Made by a program: the position numbers and the translations under genes
Assembly: GCA_964592475.1 (NCBI GenBank)
Contig: CAZQEZ010000004.1
Location: 1 to 64,000 of the forward strand
Reading direction: 5' to 3'
DNA length: 64,000 bases
Origin: CAZQEZ01 sp964592475
GTDB lineage: Bacteria; Bacteroidota; Bacteroidia; Cytophagales; Cyclobacteriaceae
In this document: positions 54,325 to 63,873 of the stretch, piece by piece
How positions within the stretch are numbered: the first letter of the stretch is position 1
Layout: each line of letters starts with the position of its first letter
Notes under the pieces: generated by a model
Told to the model about the DNA's origin: nothing
The model's input: only the letters and a program-made list of their open reading frames with translations
Database searches by the model: none

Positions 54325-54424
54325 CAATTTTAAAAAAAGATTATTGGGAAAATCGGGAAACGGGTTTTGACCTTTGCTACCTGGTATTAAAAATCAGGTA
54401 GATTCATCTTTCGCTTAAGTTCAT

Positions 54425-55906
54425 TTAATTTGTTGTAATAATTTCCAAATCGATTTCTTTTTCTGATGGAAAATGCTCTTCCAGTTTTTTTAAAAACAAA
54501 GTATAAATCAATATACCGTCATTAAGGGCTTCTTTACTAATGCTTTCGTTGGCATTGTGTACATTTTTAATTTCTTGCTGGGTCACTTCTGCTGGCATAA
54601 AACCATAAACCGGTATACCGGCTTCACGAAAAAAACCATTATCAGTAGTTGCCGGAAAGAGCATGGGAATTACGTGCACGTTTTCAGTAGGATGGTAAGC
54701 ATGTAAACTTTCTTCCATCGAATGATAAAATATATCGGGTCTGGTACTAATACTGGCAGGGCCTTCATCCAAAATTTCAATGGATATACGAGGTTCTTGA
54801 AGCGCCTTTTTTATTTTTCTGATAAAGCTTTTCTTTTTAGTTCCTGGTAGTAGTCGACAATCAAGAATTGCTCGTGTTTGAGGGGCTATTTGATTTGGCG
54901 ACCCGGGAGGATTGTTTAAATTGGTAACGGTAACAGTGTTGGTAAGAAGTGAACGATAAAGTGGGTCTTTTTTAATGAAGCTTTTTACAAAGGGATTGAA
55001 TATTACCCAATTGGCATGTTTTATCACAAAACCTCGAAGACCTCCAATAGCAGAACCAAACTCCTGGAACATCAATCGATTGGCATGATTAAATTTAAGC
55101 TTTGTTTTTTTATGATTTAGCCTACTAAGTGCTTCTATCATCGATTTATTAGGATAAGAAAAGCCCGGGGAAGCACCGTGTCCATATACTTTTTCTTTAA
55201 GGGTAAGCTCTAACCAAAGATTCGTTTTTTCAGCTATTGATATACCATAAACAATTTCGTCTGGTTTACCTGGCAGCACTCCTCGCATACCTGAGCCTCC
55301 TTCGCCCATTGCTACCACTGGATTAAGGTATTCTAAATAATCTTTAACTATAATTTGGGCCCCTTTCATACCACCGGTTTCTTCTCCTGAAACACTTAGC
55401 ATTGTAACATTAAAAGGTAAGTTGCTTTCGCGCTTAATTTCATTAAAATTGAGCAATGCCATTAGTTGCATTATGGCTAATCCTTTACAATCAATTGCAC
55501 CTCTTCCCACGATTGCAGAATCATTGACAACTCCTGCAAAAGGCCCTACTTGCCAATCATTGCTCTCACCTGCAGATACCACATCGATATGATTTAATAA
55601 AATAATATTGGGCTTACCTAAAGATAAAGGGTAGATGGAAGCGGCAAAGTTATAGCTGTCTTTTTCATCATTAAATACCTCTACATGAAGCTTGTTAGCA
55701 ATACAAAAATCAGCCAGAAATTGTCCTGCCTCTTGCTCATTACCGGTTACTGATGGTATCTGAATGTATTTTGATAATAAATGTATAGCTTCTGAAAAAT
55801 TAGGGGCCAATGATGATGGAGCTTGAGCACTAATTTTTTTGTCATTATCAGCAAAAACAAAATTAAATTGAATTAAAGTTAATAAAAGAAGAAAATAATA
55901 CCTCAT
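54425..55906 (-). CDS. Secreted M20-family metallopeptidase
   Basis: 493 residues from the ATG at 55906, where a signal peptide starts ('MRYYFLLLLTLIQFNFVFA'). The long upstream extension of the frame is not peptidase-like. Metal and catalytic residues appear in order: 'ILLNHIDVVSAGESNDWQVGPFAG' (His, Asp), 'GRGAIDCKGLAIMQLMAL' (bridging Asp), 'VSGEETGGMKGA' (Glu-Glu) and a late 'VHNANESIS' (His). The dimerisation domain lies in between. It probably hydrolyses dipeptides or N-acyl amino acids in the periplasm. It lies 195 bp after the HAD gene. Confidence 0.93.
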   Translation of the reverse strand: MRYYFLLLLTLIQFNFVFADNDKKISAQAPSSLAPNFSEAIHLLSKYIQIPSVTGNEQEAGQFLADFCIANKLHVEVFNDEKDSYNFAASIYPLSLGKPNIILLNHIDVVSAGESNDWQVGPFAGVVNDSAIVGRGAIDCKGLAIMQLMALLNFNEIKRESNLPFNVTMLSVSGEETGGMKGAQIIVKDYLEYLNPVVAMGEGGSGMRGVLPGKPDEIVYGISIAEKTNLWLELTLKEKVYGHGASPGFSYPNKSMIEALSRLNHKKTKLKFNHANRLMFQEFGSAIGGLRGFVIKHANWVIFNPFVKSFIKKDPLYRSLLTNTVTVTNLNNPPGSPNQIAPQTRAILDCRLLPGTKKKSFIRKIKKALQEPRISIEILDEGPASISTRPDIFYHSMEESLHAYHPTENVHVIPMLFPATTDNGFFREAGIPVYGFMPAEVTQQEIKNVHNANESISKEALNDGILIYTLFLKKLEEHFPSEKEIDLEIITTN

Positions 55907-56101
55907 GAGATCAATTTTCTGGTGTAATATAGAACAATATTTAAATTTAGCAAAATATTCTTGCAGATACAAATTTTTAACCTTTAAAAGCTTCATGAAA
56001 AATGCTTGTGTAATATTTATTTTTAGAATAGAGATATTTAAATAAACTTTGACCAGGCATAGTAAAAGATGAGAATACAAACAATAATCCGATGACTAAT
56101 T

Positions 56102-56743
56102 TCAGGAATCTATCCATGCTGATATTTCGTGATAATTATTAAAAATGGCAATATCTAAATCCTGTTGAAGTAGACCGGAAGTATTTAACCCTGCCACAGT
56201 ACAACCCGAGGCCTTAGCTGCCTTAACTCCAGACGGAGAGTCTTCCACAATTAAGCAATCTTTGGCCTCACATTTTATTTTCTGCAAAGCCAATAAATAA
56301 GGAGCCGGGTTGGGTTTATGATCTTGTGTGTCTTCAAATCCTACAAAAAATTCAAATCGATCCTTTATCCGCTCCTGATGCAATACAGCTTCTATTTCCT
56401 TCCTTCCGGAGGAAGATACTACTGCCATAGGCACAGCTCCATACATCTTTTTTACAAAAATTTCTCTACCAGGCACTTCCTCTAAGCCATTTTTTATTAT
56501 TGATAAAAAACTATCCTGTTTAAGGCTAAAAATCTGCTTTTCGTCAAATTCCTTTTTACTTCTGGCTGCTACTTTTTGTGCTATTTGACGGTCAGTATGG
56601 CCAATGATATCATCTTCTCCCAATATATCAACTGGCATTTGCAATTGCTTAATAGCCTGCTGCCAGGCCTGATAATGCAATGGTTCACTAAGTACCAGTA
56701 CTCCGTCCATATCAAAAAGAATTGCTTTAAACTGCATAGGCAT
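56102..56743 (-). CDS. HAD-family hydrolase, beta-phosphoglucomutase-like
   Basis: 213 residues from the ATG at 56743 (or 56737). The HAD nucleophile motif is 'ILFDMDGVLVLSEPLHYQAWQQAI', with DxD catalytic Asps. 'VVSSSGRKEIEAVL' is motif II, and 'HKPNPAPYLLALQKI' plus 'CLIVEDSPSGVKAAKASGCTVAGL' are motifs III and IV. The cap helix has 'HTDRQIAQKVAARS'. This subfamily includes beta-phosphoglucomutases and sugar-phosphate phosphatases; which one this is cannot be decided. The frame extends upstream to 56863 but that part is hydrophobic and unlike the family. Confidence 0.93.
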   Translation of the reverse strand: MPMQFKAILFDMDGVLVLSEPLHYQAWQQAIKQLQMPVDILGEDDIIGHTDRQIAQKVAARSKKEFDEKQIFSLKQDSFLSIIKNGLEEVPGREIFVKKMYGAVPMAVVSSSGRKEIEAVLHQERIKDRFEFFVGFEDTQDHKPNPAPYLLALQKIKCEAKDCLIVEDSPSGVKAAKASGCTVAGLNTSGLLQQDLDIAIFNNYHEISAWIDS

Positions 56744-56962
56744 AAATATTTGAGGCAAATAAAAGGTGAAAAGATGAGTTGTGCAAATAAGTAAGATTAC
56801 CATTTGGAAATCAACCATAATGTCTGCTATAAAAATCGGGTTGTCAAATATCAAATGCTCCAAAATAAAGCTTTTTAATGCTACTTTTTTTACGAAAAAC
56901 TTACGACTAAACTACCGGCAATTCATTTTATTATTATATTGGCAGTAAAACTTACTATACCT

Positions 56963-59959
56963 ATGAAGATTCACCCAATATCATTTTTATGTATTTTTCT
57001 CTTGATTAGCTGTCAGCCTAACCCGGAGGTGACAACTTCGTCCGACGGTAGCTACCTGGAAGCAGGCTTTAAAAATCCACCATTGGATGCCAGACCTAAA
57101 GCACTTTGGGATTGGGTTGATGGTAATTTTGAAAAAAGCGAAATTACCCGGGAGCTTGAAGAAGCCAAAGCCAAGGGCATGGCTGGATTCGATATTTGGG
57201 ACGTCTGGAGCGTGGTAGATGAAACTGATATGATGCCCGATGGGCCGGCATTTATGAGCGATGAATATGTTGACGGAATAGTTCATGCTATCAATGAAGC
57301 CACCCGCTTGGATATGGAATTAGGGTTAATAATTGCCAGTGGCTGGAATGCCGGAGGTAGTTGGGTAAAACCCGAACATGCTACTATTGGTCAATTCCGA
57401 AGTGCAATCGAGGTATCCGGTCCTAAAAAATTAAACCAACAATTGCCCTTCCCTGAATTGCCCAAGGAATATGGCAGATGGGGTAAAGCTATCATTCCTT
57501 TGGCAGATGATAATTTACCGGAAATACGAGGAGAAATAGCAGTGCTAGCTACACCGGTAGGAGATAGCACTTTGGTGGGCGATGAAATAATAGATCTGAG
57601 TGATAAACTTCAAGCCGATGGCACCTTGGAATGGCAAGTTCCTGCAGGCAACTGGGAAATTACGCGTTACATCTATACCAACACGGGTCAGCCCATGATT
57701 GCCCATACGCCTAACTCCTATGGACCTATGCTTGACCACTTCAATCCTGAAGCTACAACCATGCATATAAAATACTTTGCAGAAAAGCTGCAGGAAAAAG
57801 TAGGCTCGCTTGAAGATAAAGCCTTGCGATATTTTTATACCGACTCTTACGAAGTACGTGGTGACCTTTGGACTCCTTCAATGGTTGATAAATTTGAAGA
57901 ACGGATAGGCTATAGTATGATCAAGTATTTGCCTGCCTTACAAGGTAAAATAGTTGAAGATTTCGAAACCACGGAGCGATTTCTTTTTGACTATAAAAAA
58001 TTATTGAGCGATTTGATCATTGAAGGTCATTATGCTAAAGCAGCTGAAATTTGTAAAGATTATGGATTAATGTTTTCTGCAGAAGCCGGTGGCCCGGGCC
58101 CTCCGGTACATAATTGCCCTTTTGAATCTATCAAATCATCAGGAGCGCTGGACATACCTCGCGGAGAATTTTGGCACAATCGAAAAGATAAAGCTGGGAG
58201 AAAAGCAGATCAGGTACAAGTAATAAAAGGGATAGCTTGTGCTTCTCATTTGTATAATCGAAAATATGTAGAAGCAGAAGCCTTCACCAGTACGCAGCTT
58301 TGGCAGGAAGGCCCGGGAGACTTAAAGCCTACGGTGGATCGGTTTTTCTGCGAAGGACTTAATCGCATCGTTTTCCATACCTGGCCACACACACCCGAAG
58401 AAGCCGGTAAACCCGGGTGGCATTATGCTTTTGGAACCGTGATGAACGAAACAAGAATCTGGTGGCCAATGGCCTCAGCTTTTATGGATTACCTCAGCCG
58501 CTGTAGTTACATGCTTCAAGAAGGCAACTTTGTGGGAGATGTACTATATTACTATGGTGATAAAGCACCTAATTTTGTGGGTGTGAAAAAAATTGACCCT
58601 AGCCTTGGCTTTGGTTATGACTATGATGTAACTAACAGTGACATACTGTTGCAAATGGAAGTAAAAAATGGCAAGCTCACCTTACCTCATGGTCAGCAAT
58701 ACGCAGTGCTGGTATTACCCAATGAAGAAACTGCCGACCCGAAAGTGCTGCAAAAAATAAATGAGCTGGTAAAAGCAGGTGCTACAGTAGTAGGCCCGAA
58801 GCCTTCGAAAAGCTATAGCTTGCATAATGCTGAGAAAAATGATGCAAAAGTAAAGGAAATTGCCGATAAACTTTGGGGAGATATCGATGGAAAAGGTGTT
58901 ACTGAAAATAAAGTTGGCAAAGGAATGGTTGTGTGGGGTAAACAACTTCGTGATGTAATGCTGGCTAAAGGAATAGGCCCTGATTTAAAAATTAAAGGGA
59001 TTGACAGCACACAAATAGATTTCATTCATCGTAAAATGGATGGCGATATAGATGCTTATTTTATAAGTAATAAAACTAAAAAGCCCATTGCTTTTGAAGC
59101 ACTTTTTAGAATAAACGACAAACAACCGCAATTATGGAATCCTGTAAGTGGCGACATTGAATCACAAAAGATATTTGCGGTTCAAGATGAATATACTGTT
59201 ATACCTATCAATCTTCAAGCAAACGGTTCTCAGTTTGTTGTATTCAAAGATAAACTGCCAGCCAAGTATTATACTGCCATCAAACAAGGAGATAATCAAA
59301 TTTTTCCTCGGGTAAATAATAGCGTAATAACCACTCCATCCAATAACGATGGGAAGCTACTAACTTTTGTTACCAATAAAAATGAAGAGAATAAAATTAG
59401 AATTAAAGCACTGCCGCTACAACCTATAGAAGGCAAATGGCAAGTTACTTTTACAGATCCCTGGGATGAGCAATTTGAAGCTCAGTTTGACAGCTTGTTT
59501 TCCTATACAGAACATCCCGACCATGAAATTAAATTTTTCTCAGGGATTGCTGCCTACCAAAACGAATTTTCGATTCCTGCTAAAGTAAATTTAAATAATT
59601 ACCAAATCAGTTTGAATTTAGGTGAGGTAGCCAATGTAGCTGAGGTGAAAGTAAACGATTATGATGTGGGGATTTTATGGCATTCTCCGTACAGGGTGGA
59701 TATTTCTGAATTTGTAAAACCGGGAATTAATACCATACAAGTAAAAGTAGCCAACCTGTGGCCCAACCGGATGATAGGCGACTTTCAATTGCCCGAGAGT
59801 GAGCGAAAGGTAAAATCAAACGTGGTAAGAATGCCCAATGGCTGGAGCATTCCGCTAGAACAATTGCCTAACCAGGAATATGGCCTGCTACCCTCGGGAT
59901 TACTGGGCCCAGTAACGATAAGCTACAAACTTAAAATGGATATGCAATTGACTAATTAA
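56963..59959 (+). CDS. Glycoside hydrolase, GH106-like (alpha-L-rhamnosidase type), lipoprotein
   Basis: 998 residues from the ATG at 56963, where a lipoprotein signal begins ('MKIHPISFLCIFLLISC'). The N-terminal catalytic TIM barrel carries the family opening 'NPPLDARPKALWDWVDGNFEKSEITRELEEAKAKGMAGFDIWDVW' and 'LDMELGLIIASGWNAGGSWVKPEHA'. A late 'YTDSYEVRGDLWTPSMVDKFEERIGY' holds candidate acidic catalytic residues. The C-terminal ~200 residues form a beta-sandwich with 'NLGEVANVAEVKVNDYDVGILWHSPYRVDISEFVKPG', as in GH2-type carbohydrate domains. It should cleave rhamnose- or related sugar-containing polysaccharides at the cell surface. No SusCD pair or other glycosidase is beside it. Confidence 0.9.
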   Translation: MKIHPISFLCIFLLISCQPNPEVTTSSDGSYLEAGFKNPPLDARPKALWDWVDGNFEKSEITRELEEAKAKGMAGFDIWDVWSVVDETDMMPDGPAFMSDEYVDGIVHAINEATRLDMELGLIIASGWNAGGSWVKPEHATIGQFRSAIEVSGPKKLNQQLPFPELPKEYGRWGKAIIPLADDNLPEIRGEIAVLATPVGDSTLVGDEIIDLSDKLQADGTLEWQVPAGNWEITRYIYTNTGQPMIAHTPNSYGPMLDHFNPEATTMHIKYFAEKLQEKVGSLEDKALRYFYTDSYEVRGDLWTPSMVDKFEERIGYSMIKYLPALQGKIVEDFETTERFLFDYKKLLSDLIIEGHYAKAAEICKDYGLMFSAEAGGPGPPVHNCPFESIKSSGALDIPRGEFWHNRKDKAGRKADQVQVIKGIACASHLYNRKYVEAEAFTSTQLWQEGPGDLKPTVDRFFCEGLNRIVFHTWPHTPEEAGKPGWHYAFGTVMNETRIWWPMASAFMDYLSRCSYMLQEGNFVGDVLYYYGDKAPNFVGVKKIDPSLGFGYDYDVTNSDILLQMEVKNGKLTLPHGQQYAVLVLPNEETADPKVLQKINELVKAGATVVGPKPSKSYSLHNAEKNDAKVKEIADKLWGDIDGKGVTENKVGKGMVVWGKQLRDVMLAKGIGPDLKIKGIDSTQIDFIHRKMDGDIDAYFISNKTKKPIAFEALFRINDKQPQLWNPVSGDIESQKIFAVQDEYTVIPINLQANGSQFVVFKDKLPAKYYTAIKQGDNQIFPRVNNSVITTPSNNDGKLLTFVTNKNEENKIRIKALPLQPIEGKWQVTFTDPWDEQFEAQFDSLFSYTEHPDHEIKFFSGIAAYQNEFSIPAKVNLNNYQISLNLGEVANVAEVKVNDYDVGILWHSPYRVDISEFVKPGINTIQVKVANLWPNRMIGDFQLPESERKVKSNVVRMPNGWSIPLEQLPNQEYGLLPSGLLGPVTISYKLKMDMQLTN

Positions 59960-59964
59960 TTACT

Positions 59965-60020
59965 ATGAATTCTGTTTCTAAAATTATTCTTTGGGAGTAG
60001 AATTCATTTATATTTTTCTT
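59965..60020 (+). terminator. Possible long-loop terminator
   Basis: ATGAATTCT (59965-59973) and AGAATTCAT (59999-60007) form a perfect 9-bp inverted repeat with a 25-base loop, followed by an AT/T-rich stretch. It lies just after the glycosidase stop, between convergent genes. Confidence 0.35.
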
Positions 60021-60048
60021 ATTATTCAACTTGAGCTTATAATTATAG

Positions 60049-61182
60049 TTAAAAAGATTCACCGATAAAGAAATAATACCCGGGGCCTTCTCTGGTAAAA
60101 GCCACATCTAATCTGGTAAATATATCTTTGCTTTTAAATAATAAGAAACGAATACCGGCACCACCGGCCGGCTGTAATTCATTTAAGCTTAGTGCCGAAA
60201 TAGTAGGGCCTACAGTACCAAGCGAAAAAAATGCAGCTCCGCCAAAACGTTTGCTAAACGGAAATGGTAGCCAACGATATTCCACCTGACCAGCTACCAG
60301 GTTATTATCACGATACCTACCCAGGTAAAAACCTCTCATTAAACTTTCACCACCCATCAAAGCCAGTTGGTTAAAAGGCACATCGCCGCTCATCGACTGT
60401 GCAAAGATTTGCATGGCTAGCACCTGATCCTTTTTGATGGGCAAATACCAACGCGAATCGACCAAAAAATTATTGAATTTTAACTGATCTTTGCCAAAAA
60501 GGCCATAACGTAAATAAGCAACTTCAGCAAACCAACCATGACGTACATTAAGTACATTGTGACGATCATCATGCACAATACCCAAACCTATCCCAAAATT
60601 GGTGGTACCACTAGCACCGAGTGGAAGTTCTCCAACATCATCCTCCCAATTAAAATTTGTATTACTTAACTTTTGCAAATCAAATTCCAAACCAACATAA
60701 TAGGACTTATACACTTTTCTTAATACCCTTTCTTTCAATAGTAAATAATTGGCATCTACCACTGCTAATGGTTTGGCCGGAGAATCGGGCCCTATGCCGT
60801 AGTAAAGCAGAGGGAAAGATTGCCATCGAAGCCGGCCCAGGTAAAACCATTTGTCTTTATCGGAATACAGCGCGTGGTCGAGCCAAATACCATACTGGCT
60901 TTCTAAGGTAACAAATGTAAAAGCACTGATCTCACTTAGCCGATTGACCGTATCCCTATTTGCATAATATAAATAAAGCGAACTTAGGCCTATTTCCCAG
61001 CTGGTCTCCGGAGCATATGCAATAGTTGGGTATGTTATAAATCGCGGTTGTTCAGGGGGCAAGGTATCATTCATTATATTATTTACTTGACGTTTTGCCC
61101 ATTGCCAGGGCTGAGCTTGGGCAGTAGCAATTGAAAATAAGCTGAAAGCAAATATGAATATTGGATTGTAAAATTTAGGCAT
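60049..61182 (-). CDS. BamA/TamA-family (Omp85-like) outer membrane barrel protein
   Basis: 377 residues with a signal peptide (ending 'ATAQAQP', about 24). The barrel has alternating strands and the Omp85 hallmark region: 'GESLMRGFYLGRYRDNNLVAGQVEYRWLPF', with the R-G-F/Y loop motif, then 'SLGTVGPT' and 'PAGGAGIRFLL'. It ends 'FTREGPGYYFFIGESF' with a terminal Phe. No POTRA domains are present, so it is a short surface-antigen-type member rather than BamA itself. Its function is unknown. It is divergent from the C-S lyase gene. Confidence 0.9.
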   Translation of the reverse strand: MPKFYNPIFIFAFSLFSIATAQAQPWQWAKRQVNNIMNDTLPPEQPRFITYPTIAYAPETSWEIGLSSLYLYYANRDTVNRLSEISAFTFVTLESQYGIWLDHALYSDKDKWFYLGRLRWQSFPLLYYGIGPDSPAKPLAVVDANYLLLKERVLRKVYKSYYVGLEFDLQKLSNTNFNWEDDVGELPLGASGTTNFGIGLGIVHDDRHNVLNVRHGWFAEVAYLRYGLFGKDQLKFNNFLVDSRWYLPIKKDQVLAMQIFAQSMSGDVPFNQLALMGGESLMRGFYLGRYRDNNLVAGQVEYRWLPFPFSKRFGGAAFFSLGTVGPTISALSLNELQPAGGAGIRFLLFKSKDIFTRLDVAFTREGPGYYFFIGESF

Positions 61183-61490
61183 AAAACATTGAACTGAAAA
61201 TAGCCAATCAAGTTGTGTATTATCACGAAAAAAGTAAAAGTATGCAAGATTTAATGTATTATTTCTTCTCTTTTATACTATCCCAAATCTTCGGTCCGTA
61301 CGGACAGTAGCTAGATAAACTAACCCGGACGGAACGAAAAAGATACCAAGGAGCGCCCCTCAGCAAAGTGCGTTCACTCTCAAACCCGTTACGACCGCAA
61401 TTAGCTAAGGCAGGTACTAGAGAAAAAGTAAAAAATAAATACCTCGGAAATCAAAATTTTATCATTCAAATTTTCTGATTAAGTTTGAGG
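61183..61490. other. Intergenic region with a GC-richer, protein-like island
   Basis: About 61290-61420 is clearly GC-richer than its flanks. It contains a perfect 12-bp palindrome (61294-61305). On the minus strand a frame of about 67 codons without an ATG runs through it and ends 'SLSSYCPYGPKIWDSIKEKK'. No known family is recognised; it could be a dispersed repeat or relic. Confidence 0.4.
61294..61305. repeat. Perfect 12-bp palindrome
   Basis: GTCCGTACGGAC is identical to its reverse complement and sits in a GC-richer island; a partial copy (CCGGACGGAA) follows at about 61325. Confidence 0.6.
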
Positions 61491-62666
61491 ATGATTTACA
61501 ATTTTGACGAAATAATCCCTCGGGAGAACACCGGAAGTGTAAAATACGATTTTCGTAGGCAATTTTTTGGCACCAATGAAGTACTACCACTTTGGGTAGC
61601 CGACATGGACTTTCGTACGCCCGATTTTATCATTGATGCTGTAAAAAAACGTGCCGATCATGAATTGTATGGTTATTCGATTCAAATGCCTGGCTATTAT
61701 GAAGCAATCCAAAAATGGTGTAAAGAACAGTATCACTGGGAAGTACCAAAGAATTGGCTCAACTTTAGTCCGGGAGTAGTAGCTGGTCTGGGAGTAGCGG
61801 TGCAGGTATTTACCCAACCTGGCGATAAGATTATCATTCAATCACCAGTATACCCACCTTTTTTTACCGTGGTGGAAAATTTGGGCAGACAAGTTATCAA
61901 CAATCAACTTCGCAATGAAGATGGCGTTTATCAAATTGATTTTGAATTGCTGGAAAATCAGATTGACAGCCGTACCGAAATGCTGATGCTTTGTAATCCT
62001 CACAACCCAATAGGACGGGTATGGACGAAAGGTGAATTGGAAAAATTAGCAGCCATCGCGGAAAAACATGACTTATTAATATTAACTGATGATATACATG
62101 CCGACCTGGTTTTTGAGCCCAATCAATATACTCCGATCGCTGCTTTATCTCCGGCAATAGCCGATCGAACAATAACTTTCATTTCTCCAAGTAAATCATT
62201 CAACATGGCGGGGCTTTTCACATCGGTAGCTATTATACCTGATAGTAAAAAAGCCAAAATCTACAACAATCGACTTAACGACTTGCATATGGGTTTTGCC
62301 AATGTATTTGGCATCGTAGCGCTGGAGGCAGCTTATAAACATGGTAAAGAGTGGCTGCAACAAATGCTTGATTATGTTTGGGGAAATATTTTATTTGTAG
62401 GAGATTTTATCCAAAGCAATATTCCGGAAATTACCATGGTTGCTCCGGAAGGCACATACCTGATTTGGCTTGATTGCCGAGGGCTAAATCTCAAGGATAA
62501 GGAACTAAAGGAATTCATGATTAAAACAGCCGGATTAGGATTAAACGACGGCCCTACCTTTGGTGCTGGAGGCAGCGGATTTCAAAGGTTAAATGTGGCC
62601 TGCCCCCGGGCTATTTTAGAAGATGCGATGCACCGATTGATGAATGCCGTACGATCGATAAAATAA
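61491..62666 (+). CDS. PatB/MalY-type C-S lyase (cystathionine beta-lyase)
   Basis: 391 residues from the ATG at 61491, two codons after a TTG. A PLP fold-type I aminotransferase family protein opening 'EVLPLWVADMDFRTPDFIIDAV', the PatB/MalY signature. It has 'NFSPGVVAGLGVAVQVFTQPGDKIIIQSPVYPPFF', 'NPHNPIGRVW', 'LILTDDIHADLVF' (PLP-ring Asp) and the Schiff-base Lys in 'SPSKSFNMAGL'. A C-terminal 'FQRLNVACPRAIL' carries the substrate-carboxylate Arg. It should split cystathionine or cysteine S-conjugates into a thiol, pyruvate and ammonia. It is a single gene. Confidence 0.95.
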   Translation: MIYNFDEIIPRENTGSVKYDFRRQFFGTNEVLPLWVADMDFRTPDFIIDAVKKRADHELYGYSIQMPGYYEAIQKWCKEQYHWEVPKNWLNFSPGVVAGLGVAVQVFTQPGDKIIIQSPVYPPFFTVVENLGRQVINNQLRNEDGVYQIDFELLENQIDSRTEMLMLCNPHNPIGRVWTKGELEKLAAIAEKHDLLILTDDIHADLVFEPNQYTPIAALSPAIADRTITFISPSKSFNMAGLFTSVAIIPDSKKAKIYNNRLNDLHMGFANVFGIVALEAAYKHGKEWLQQMLDYVWGNILFVGDFIQSNIPEITMVAPEGTYLIWLDCRGLNLKDKELKEFMIKTAGLGLNDGPTFGAGGSGFQRLNVACPRAILEDAMHRLMNAVRSIK

Positions 62667-62708
62667 AAACGATAATAGACTAGCACTGATTTGCACACAA
62701 GATAAAAT

Positions 62709-62738
62709 TTAGGAGCCTCTTTAAAAAGTGGCTCCTAA
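62709..62738 (-). terminator. Terminator between the C-S lyase and ctaA genes
   Basis: TTAGGAGCC (62709-62717) pairs with GGCTCCTAA (62730-62738). An inner CTTT/AAAG extends the stem after one mismatch. On the minus strand it is followed by AATTTTAT, so it mainly serves ctaA. Confidence 0.7.
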
Positions 62739-62743
62739 TAAAA

Positions 62744-63688
62744 CTATCTGTTATTCCAAGTTAAGCTATCGCTAGCTTGGGTGCTTCCTTCNNNNNNNNN
62801 NNNNNNNNNNNNNNNNNNNNNNNNNNNNNNNNNNNNNNNNNNNNNNNNNNNNNNNNNNNNNNNNNNNNNNNNNNNNNNNNNNNNNNNNNNNAGAATATAG
62901 GCAATGTATCGATGCAAAAATTGTACACCAGCCAGTCCCTCAAGAAAGTTTAAATACCACGGTTGCATGGCTGTTACCCCCTCGGCAATCCAATAATCGC
63001 CCATTTTTGGCCATGTGGTATACACGTAACCGGCTTTAAGACCTGCTACAAAAGCACCATAAATAATTTGTACCGCCAATACTACCAAAAAAGCTACCGT
63101 CAGTTTTTTCAAAACGGGCTGAATTGTAATAGCTACCTTCTGATTTTTATAAATTTCCGTTAAAGCCACCCAGAAGGTATAAGCGAAGGTGGTAAATGCT
63201 GCTACCAAATGAATGGCCAACCGATAATGACTTACATAAGGCTTATCCACTAAGCCACTTTTTACCATGTACCAGCCCAAAAACCCTTGAAAAGCACCTA
63301 AAGCAAAAATAATTAAAAGCTTTGGCATCAAGGATCTGGAAATACGTCCTTTAACCCAGAAATAAATGAAAGGAACGATGAATACTATTCCGATTATTCT
63401 ACCGATCAACCTATGCAAATATTCCCACCAAAATATCGATTTAAAATCAGATAATGTAAAATGATAATGCAATTTCTGAAATTCGGGAAATTGCTTGTAT
63501 TTATTAAACATCACCAGCCACTCCTCGTGATTAAGAGGTGGAATAGCGCCCATAACCAAATCCCATTCTACAATGGAAAGTCCTGATTTGGTAAGCCTGG
63601 TAATTCCGCCTATTACTACCATTAAAAAGATCAAAATACAGCCAAAAAACAACCAGGTAATCAATGATATATCTACTTTTTGCTTCAT
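62744..63688 (-). CDS. ctaA: Heme A synthase (CtaA/COX15), interrupted by an assembly gap
   Basis: Converts heme O to heme A for cytochrome oxidase in the inner membrane. The 5' ~265 codons are clear: 'FLMVVIGGITRLTKSGLSIVEWDLVMGAIPPLNHEEW', 'FWWEYLHRLIGRIIGI' (haem-ligand His), 'ALGAFQGFLGWYMVKSGL', 'VSHYRLAIHLVAAF' and 'GVQFLHRYIAYI'. The gene then enters 100 N at 62792-62891. A normal protein has about 75-80 more residues here, so the true gap is probably longer than 100 bp. The tail after the gap ('EGSTQASDSLTWNNR' to the stop at 62744) may or may not be in the same frame. Confidence 0.88.
   Translation of the reverse strand: MKQKVDISLITWLFFGCILIFLMVVIGGITRLTKSGLSIVEWDLVMGAIPPLNHEEWLVMFNKYKQFPEFQKLHYHFTLSDFKSIFWWEYLHRLIGRIIGIVFIVPFIYFWVKGRISRSLMPKLLIIFALGAFQGFLGWYMVKSGLVDKPYVSHYRLAIHLVAAFTTFAYTFWVALTEIYKNQKVAITIQPVLKKLTVAFLVVLAVQIIYGAFVAGLKAGYVYTTWPKMGDYWIAEGVTAMQPWYLNFLEGLAGVQFLHRYIAYIXXXXXXXXXXXXXXXXXXXXXXXXXXXXXXXXXXEGSTQASDSLTWNNR
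62792..62891. other. Assembly gap (100 N)
   Basis: Exactly 100 N, the conventional placeholder for a scaffold gap of unknown size; it removes the last helices of ctaA. Confidence 0.98.
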
Positions 63689-63811
63689 ATTACTTCAATT
63701 ATAATAGTTGATAAACGAAGGTATGATAAAAAAATTTGTTAATAAAAATAGTTTTACATAACATCTTATTTGTTTTAAATATTTATTGGATATGCTTTGT
63801 TCGATTAAAAC

Positions 63812-63840
63812 AAAAATAGCCCTGACTAGGGGCTATTTTT
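63812..63840 (-). terminator. Rho-independent terminator after the last partial gene
   Basis: AAAAATAGCCC (63812-63822) pairs with GGGCTATTTTT (63830-63840), a perfect 11-bp stem with a 7-base loop and A/T runs both sides. It lies 34 bp past the stop of the minus-strand gene at 63874. Confidence 0.88.
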
Positions 63841-63873
63841 TCAACCAAACTAAAATTATGAAAAACAAAGTCA

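Noticed and set aside
54377..54401. Hairpin CTACCTG/CAGGTAG between convergent genes as a terminator
   Set aside because: The 7-bp stem is real, but no T run follows on either strand, so I did not call it.
55907..56080. N-terminal extension of the M20 peptidase
   Set aside because: A good signal peptide starts at 55906; the extension is not peptidase-like.
56744..56863. Hydrophobic N-terminal extension of the HAD hydrolase
   Set aside because: HAD phosphatases of this group start directly before the DxD motif; the extension is unlike any family member.
61300..61420. tRNA gene in the GC-rich island
   Set aside because: No T-loop consensus or cloverleaf arms can be drawn.
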